Assembly (NCBI GenBank): GCA_019348195.1 | Contig: JAHWJX010000001.1 | Location: forward strand, 1-36,090 | Reading direction: 5' to 3' | DNA from: Pseudomonadota bacterium | Lineage (GTDB): Bacteria > Pseudomonadota > Alphaproteobacteria > Caulobacterales > Caulobacteraceae | Length of the DNA stretch: 36,090 nucleotides | In this document: positions 33,502 through 36,090 of the stretch, in pieces | How positions within the stretch are numbered: the stretch's first letter is position 1 | How the letters are laid out: each line of letters opens with the position of its first letter | The notes under the pieces: model-generated | Databases searched by the model: none | What the model saw: the letters and a program-made list of their open reading frames with translations, nothing else | Told to the model about the DNA's origin: nothing | Program-made: the position numbers and the translations under genes

Positions 33502-35022
33502 ATGAGCGCCGCCAAACAAGGGCCGAAACCCTCCACGTTGTCCGGCGCCCAGCTGAGCGACTGGAGCCTGCGTCCGCGCTACACGGCGGCGGACATGGCC
33601 CAGCTGCTGTGGCGGGAGCGCTGGCTGGTGCTTGGCGTCTTCCTGGCGCTGTTCGCCTTGGGGGTCGCCCTGGCCTGGCGCATGGACAAGACCTATCCCG
33701 CGCGGGCCAGCCTGCTGGTCCGTCTGGGCCAGGAATACGTCTATCAGCCTCGCGCTGGCGCCGACCCCCAGTCCACCACGGCCGCCAACATCAACGAGGT
33801 GCTGCAGTCCGAGCGCGAGATCCTGTCCAGCGCCGGCCTCCGGCACCGGGTGATCGAAGAGCTCGGCTACGCGACAGTCTTTCCGGACAAGGCCCAACGC
33901 TGGCGGACCGCCTCGCCGGCGCGCCGCAGCCAGCTGATCGCGGCGGGCGCCGAGACCATGGAGAAGCGCCTGGGCGCCGAAGCGGCGCCCGACCAGAACG
34001 TGCTGCGGGTCACCTACGAGGACACCGACCCTGATCGGGCCGCCCTGGTGCTGAACACCTTGATCGACGAATACCTGGAGTATCGCCGCGAGGTTTTCGC
34101 CGACGTCACCCTGCCGGCGGTCAGCCGCCAGCGCGAAGCCTTCGAAGACCAGTTGGCCCAGGCCGAGCAGGCCTATCAGCAATTCCTGGCCGACAACCGG
34201 ATCGGCGATTTCGACGCGGAGCGCGCTTCCCTCAACACGCTTTACACCACGCTGAACGACACCCGGTACCGCAACCAGGCCGCGCTTTCACAGGTGCGCG
34301 GGCGGCTGAGCGGCCAAGCCGCCGCGCTGAGCGGCGTGGCCCCTGAGATCGCGCTTTACCGAGACGTGGACGACACGGCGGCCGACCGTCTCGTCGCCTT
34401 GCGCGTTCAGCGCGAAGAGCTCCTCACCCGCTACCGCCCGGAAGCCGGACCTGTACGGGAGGTCGATCGCCAGATCGCGCAATTCGAGTCCGCCGTGGCC
34501 GCCGGCAAGGGTCGGGGCGAGCAGCTCCGCCGGATCGGCGTCAATCCGATCTATCAGACCGTGGCCACCGACCGCGCCCAGGCCCGCGCGGAAGCGGCCA
34601 GCCTGGAGAACAGCCTGGGAGCCATCGCTCGGCAACTGAATGAGATCGCCGCCCGGCGCCAGCAACTCGCGGCTCTCGAACCCCGCTACCAGCAGCTTCA
34701 GCGCCAGCGCGAAGTGCTGGCCGCAAACGTCCGCGCCTTCGCCGCGCGCGAACAGCAGAGCCAGGCGGCCCAGGCCGTGGCTCAGAGCGCCAGCGACAAC
34801 GTCCGGGTGGTCGAGCGAGCCCTACCTCCCGTGCGCGGAAACAGCCTCCGCCGCGAAATCCTGATCCTGTCGTTGCTCCTGGCCCTCGGGACTGCGCTGG
34901 CCGTAGCCTTTACGCGGATCTTCCTGCGGCGCGGGTTCGCCACGCCCGCATCCGCCTCGCGCACCCTGGATCTTCCCGTGCTGGCCACGGCGCCGGCCGC
35001 CCCTCGTGGAGCCGCCGCATGA
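33502..35022 (+). CDS. hfsA: Polysaccharide co-polymerase, HfsA-like (Wzz/GumC family)
   Basis: The 506-residue product has the Wzz-type layout: a cytoplasmic N-terminus, a membrane helix at about 41-59 (WLVLGVFLALFALGVALAW), and a large periplasmic region with coiled-coil helices (QREAFEDQLAQAEQAYQQFL, ARRQQLAALEPRYQQLQRQ). A second membrane helix follows at about 453-472. It has no cytoplasmic kinase domain of its own; that part is the separate next gene. It probably controls chain length and links the polymerase to the outer-membrane exporter during holdfast polysaccharide export. GGGAG lies ten bases before the ATG. Its stop overlaps hfsB (ATGA). Confidence 0.82.
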   Translation: MSAAKQGPKPSTLSGAQLSDWSLRPRYTAADMAQLLWRERWLVLGVFLALFALGVALAWRMDKTYPARASLLVRLGQEYVYQPRAGADPQSTTAANINEVLQSEREILSSAGLRHRVIEELGYATVFPDKAQRWRTASPARRSQLIAAGAETMEKRLGAEAAPDQNVLRVTYEDTDPDRAALVLNTLIDEYLEYRREVFADVTLPAVSRQREAFEDQLAQAEQAYQQFLADNRIGDFDAERASLNTLYTTLNDTRYRNQAALSQVRGRLSGQAAALSGVAPEIALYRDVDDTAADRLVALRVQREELLTRYRPEAGPVREVDRQIAQFESAVAAGKGRGEQLRRIGVNPIYQTVATDRAQARAEAASLENSLGAIARQLNEIAARRQQLAALEPRYQQLQRQREVLAANVRAFAAREQQSQAAQAVAQSASDNVRVVERALPPVRGNSLRREILILSLLLALGTALAVAFTRIFLRRGFATPASASRTLDLPVLATAPAAPRGAAA

Positions 35023-35912
35023 GCGCTCGCCTGAAGATGTCCACCCGCGGGCTAGGCGCCGCACCGCCGTCGGCGAGCTCCCTGTTCATCGATGAAAAGC
35101 CGCGAGGCCGCTTCCTCCCCAGATGGCGACGGGAAGAAACAGCCAAGCCGGTCAGGCCCGCTTCCGTCCAAACCGCGTCGCCCCAGCCCGGGCCGGCCAA
35201 GTCCGGGCCGGCCGAACACGCCGAGCTCCAGGCCGCCATGGCGCAGTTGCACGCCGCGCTCGGCCCGGTGCCGGAAGGGGAGGGACGGGTGCTCCAGTTC
35301 GTGGCCGCCACCAGCGGCGAGGGCAGCTCCACCTTGGCGCGCGAGTTTGCTCTCTGCGCCGCCAAAAAGGCCCGGCGTCCCGTGTGGCTGGTCGATCTGG
35401 ACCTGATGGGCGCGCCGCAGCATGCGGCCCTGAGCGCCGACCCGCGCTTCGGCGCGCTCGGTCCGGCCTCCCAGGCCTCGCCCGACGGCTCCAGCTTCGT
35501 TTCCGTCCAGCCTTCGGCCCGGACCGCCGAGGGGAAGGTCCTTTCCGACGCCCGCTACCTGGCCGCCCACGCCTTGCTCAAGGGCCGGCTGTGGGTGACG
35601 CGTTTCCGTAAGGAGGCCATTCGCCCCGGCCAACAGGTTCGTCTGTCGGGATCCCCCGCCTATTGGCGCGCGCTGTCCGCGCACGCCGAGTACGTCATCA
35701 TCGACACTCCGGCTGCCGACCGCTCGACCGCGGCCTTGACGCTCGCGGGCCAGGTGGACGCCTCCATTCTCGTGGTCGCCGCCGAAGATGTCGACGCCCG
35801 CGCGCCCGCCGCCCTGAAACAGGCGCTGGAAAGCCACGGCGGCCGCATCGCCGGCCTGGTGTTCAACCGGGCCCGCCACACGCCGCGCTTTCTCGAGAAG
35901 CTGCTGTCGTGA
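35019..35912 (+). CDS. hfsB: HfsB-like protein: BY-kinase/ParA-type domain with degenerate P-loop
   Basis: The 297-residue product has a disordered N-terminus (1-65) and a domain (88-285) resembling the cytoplasmic tyrosine-kinase part of Wzc. The expected Walker A lysine is missing: the loop reads AATSGEGSSTLAREF (97-111), where bacterial tyrosine kinases have GEGKST (S103 replaces K). Walker A' is LVDLDLMGAP (124-133), and VIIDTPAADRS corresponds to Walker B. There is no C-terminal tyrosine cluster. It is therefore probably a non-catalytic partner of HfsA rather than a kinase. It overlaps hfsA and hfsC by four bases each, indicating a coupled operon. Confidence 0.8.
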   Translation: MSARLKMSTRGLGAAPPSASSLFIDEKPRGRFLPRWRREETAKPVRPASVQTASPQPGPAKSGPAEHAELQAAMAQLHAALGPVPEGEGRVLQFVAATSGEGSSTLAREFALCAAKKARRPVWLVDLDLMGAPQHAALSADPRFGALGPASQASPDGSSFVSVQPSARTAEGKVLSDARYLAAHALLKGRLWVTRFRKEAIRPGQQVRLSGSPAYWRALSAHAEYVIIDTPAADRSTAALTLAGQVDASILVVAAEDVDARAPAALKQALESHGGRIAGLVFNRARHTPRFLEKLLS

Positions 35913-36090
35913 CCGCGGTTCCCGCGCCGGCGCCCGTCGCGGCGGCAGCGCTCGTCCGCACGCCGCAGGCCCGCACAACCCTGCCGACGGCCTTGGAGTA
36001 CGCCTTTGCAGGGGTCGTGCTTCTGATGTTGTCCGAGGCCCTGCTCGGCCCCTTGTTCAACCCCACCCAGAGTTCGGAGGCCGCCCCCTG
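35909..36090 (+). CDS. hfsC: N-terminus of a membrane protein, probably HfsC/Wzy-type polymerase (3' partial)
   Basis: The frame starts at GTG 35909, overlapping the hfsB stop by four bases, and runs off the window after 60 codons. An Ala/Pro-rich start is followed by one membrane segment (residues ~31-50, LEYAFAGVVLLMLSEALLGP) and NPTQSSEAAP. The position after hfsA-hfsB and the hydrophobic opening suit an O-antigen-polymerase-like protein (HfsC in Caulobacter). The sequence is too short to prove the family. Confidence 0.5.
   Translation, partial: MTAVPAPAPVAAAALVRTPQARTTLPTALEYAFAGVVLLMLSEALLGPLFNPTQSSEAAP

Noticed and set aside
35019-35912. Active bacterial tyrosine kinase
   Set aside because: The P-loop lysine and the C-terminal tyrosine cluster are both missing.

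Overview
High-GC genomic DNA, almost certainly from a holdfast-forming alphaproteobacterium of the Caulobacterales (Caulobacter, Phenylobacterium or Brevundimonas type). The decisive evidence is an hfaA-hfaB-hfaD holdfast-anchor operon (complement 18249-20839) and, at the right end, a set resembling holdfast-polysaccharide synthesis genes hfsD (complement) and hfsA-hfsB-hfsC (plus; hfsC is cut by the window edge). The Phd/PIN module, the DUF3126 gene after cysE, the MlaEFD plus PqiC-type operon and the family assignments of the other genes also fit an alphaproteobacterium. No rRNA, tRNA, CRISPR array or intact insertion sequence was seen.

Layout. 1-2300: the 3' part of a secreted CHRD/RTX calcium-binding protein with three 45-residue tandem repeats, a decayed partial copy of its C-terminus, and a broken membrane-type AraC regulator gene; this is a decaying stretch. 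2397-3982: a small unknown protein and an erythromycin-esterase-family hydrolase. 4106-7405: a tight sulfur-amino-acid operon (cystathionine beta-synthase, a cystathionine gamma-synthase/lyase, a two-cupin ChrR-like protein). 7489-11088: DJ-1/PfpI hydrolase, queF, nitroreductase, Nudix hydrolase, cysE and DUF3126. 11127-11842: Phd/PIN toxin-antitoxin pair. 11844-13460: phoH with an unusual structured, terminator-containing leader, and a gamma-carbonic-anhydrase-like protein. 13518-15076: a CBS-pair protein and a secreted Asn/Ala/Pro-rich protein. 15133-20839: M16 zinc protease lipoprotein and the hfa operon. 21162-26244: UdgX-type uracil-DNA-binding protein and an Mla-type lipid-transport operon. 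26249-33386: sugar-nucleotide and glycan genes (a GH1-like/RmlD fusion, a glycosyltransferase/UDP-galactopyranose-mutase fusion, galE, hfsD). 33502-36090: hfsA, hfsB and the start of hfsC.

How the parts fit. The hfa genes make the outer-membrane anchor and curli-like fibre proteins that tie holdfast to the envelope; the hfs genes make and export the holdfast polysaccharide. Here both sit within about 18 kb, with galE and a UDP-galactopyranose mutase between them, which suggests a galactofuranose-containing surface glycan. The hfaA start is preceded by a full match to the sigma-54 consensus. A one-mismatch sigma-54 box at the same distance precedes the unknown secreted protein at 14258, making that gene the best candidate here for an undescribed, co-regulated surface component. 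A TAA-N7-TTAA element between hfsD and hfsA resembles a CtrA site.
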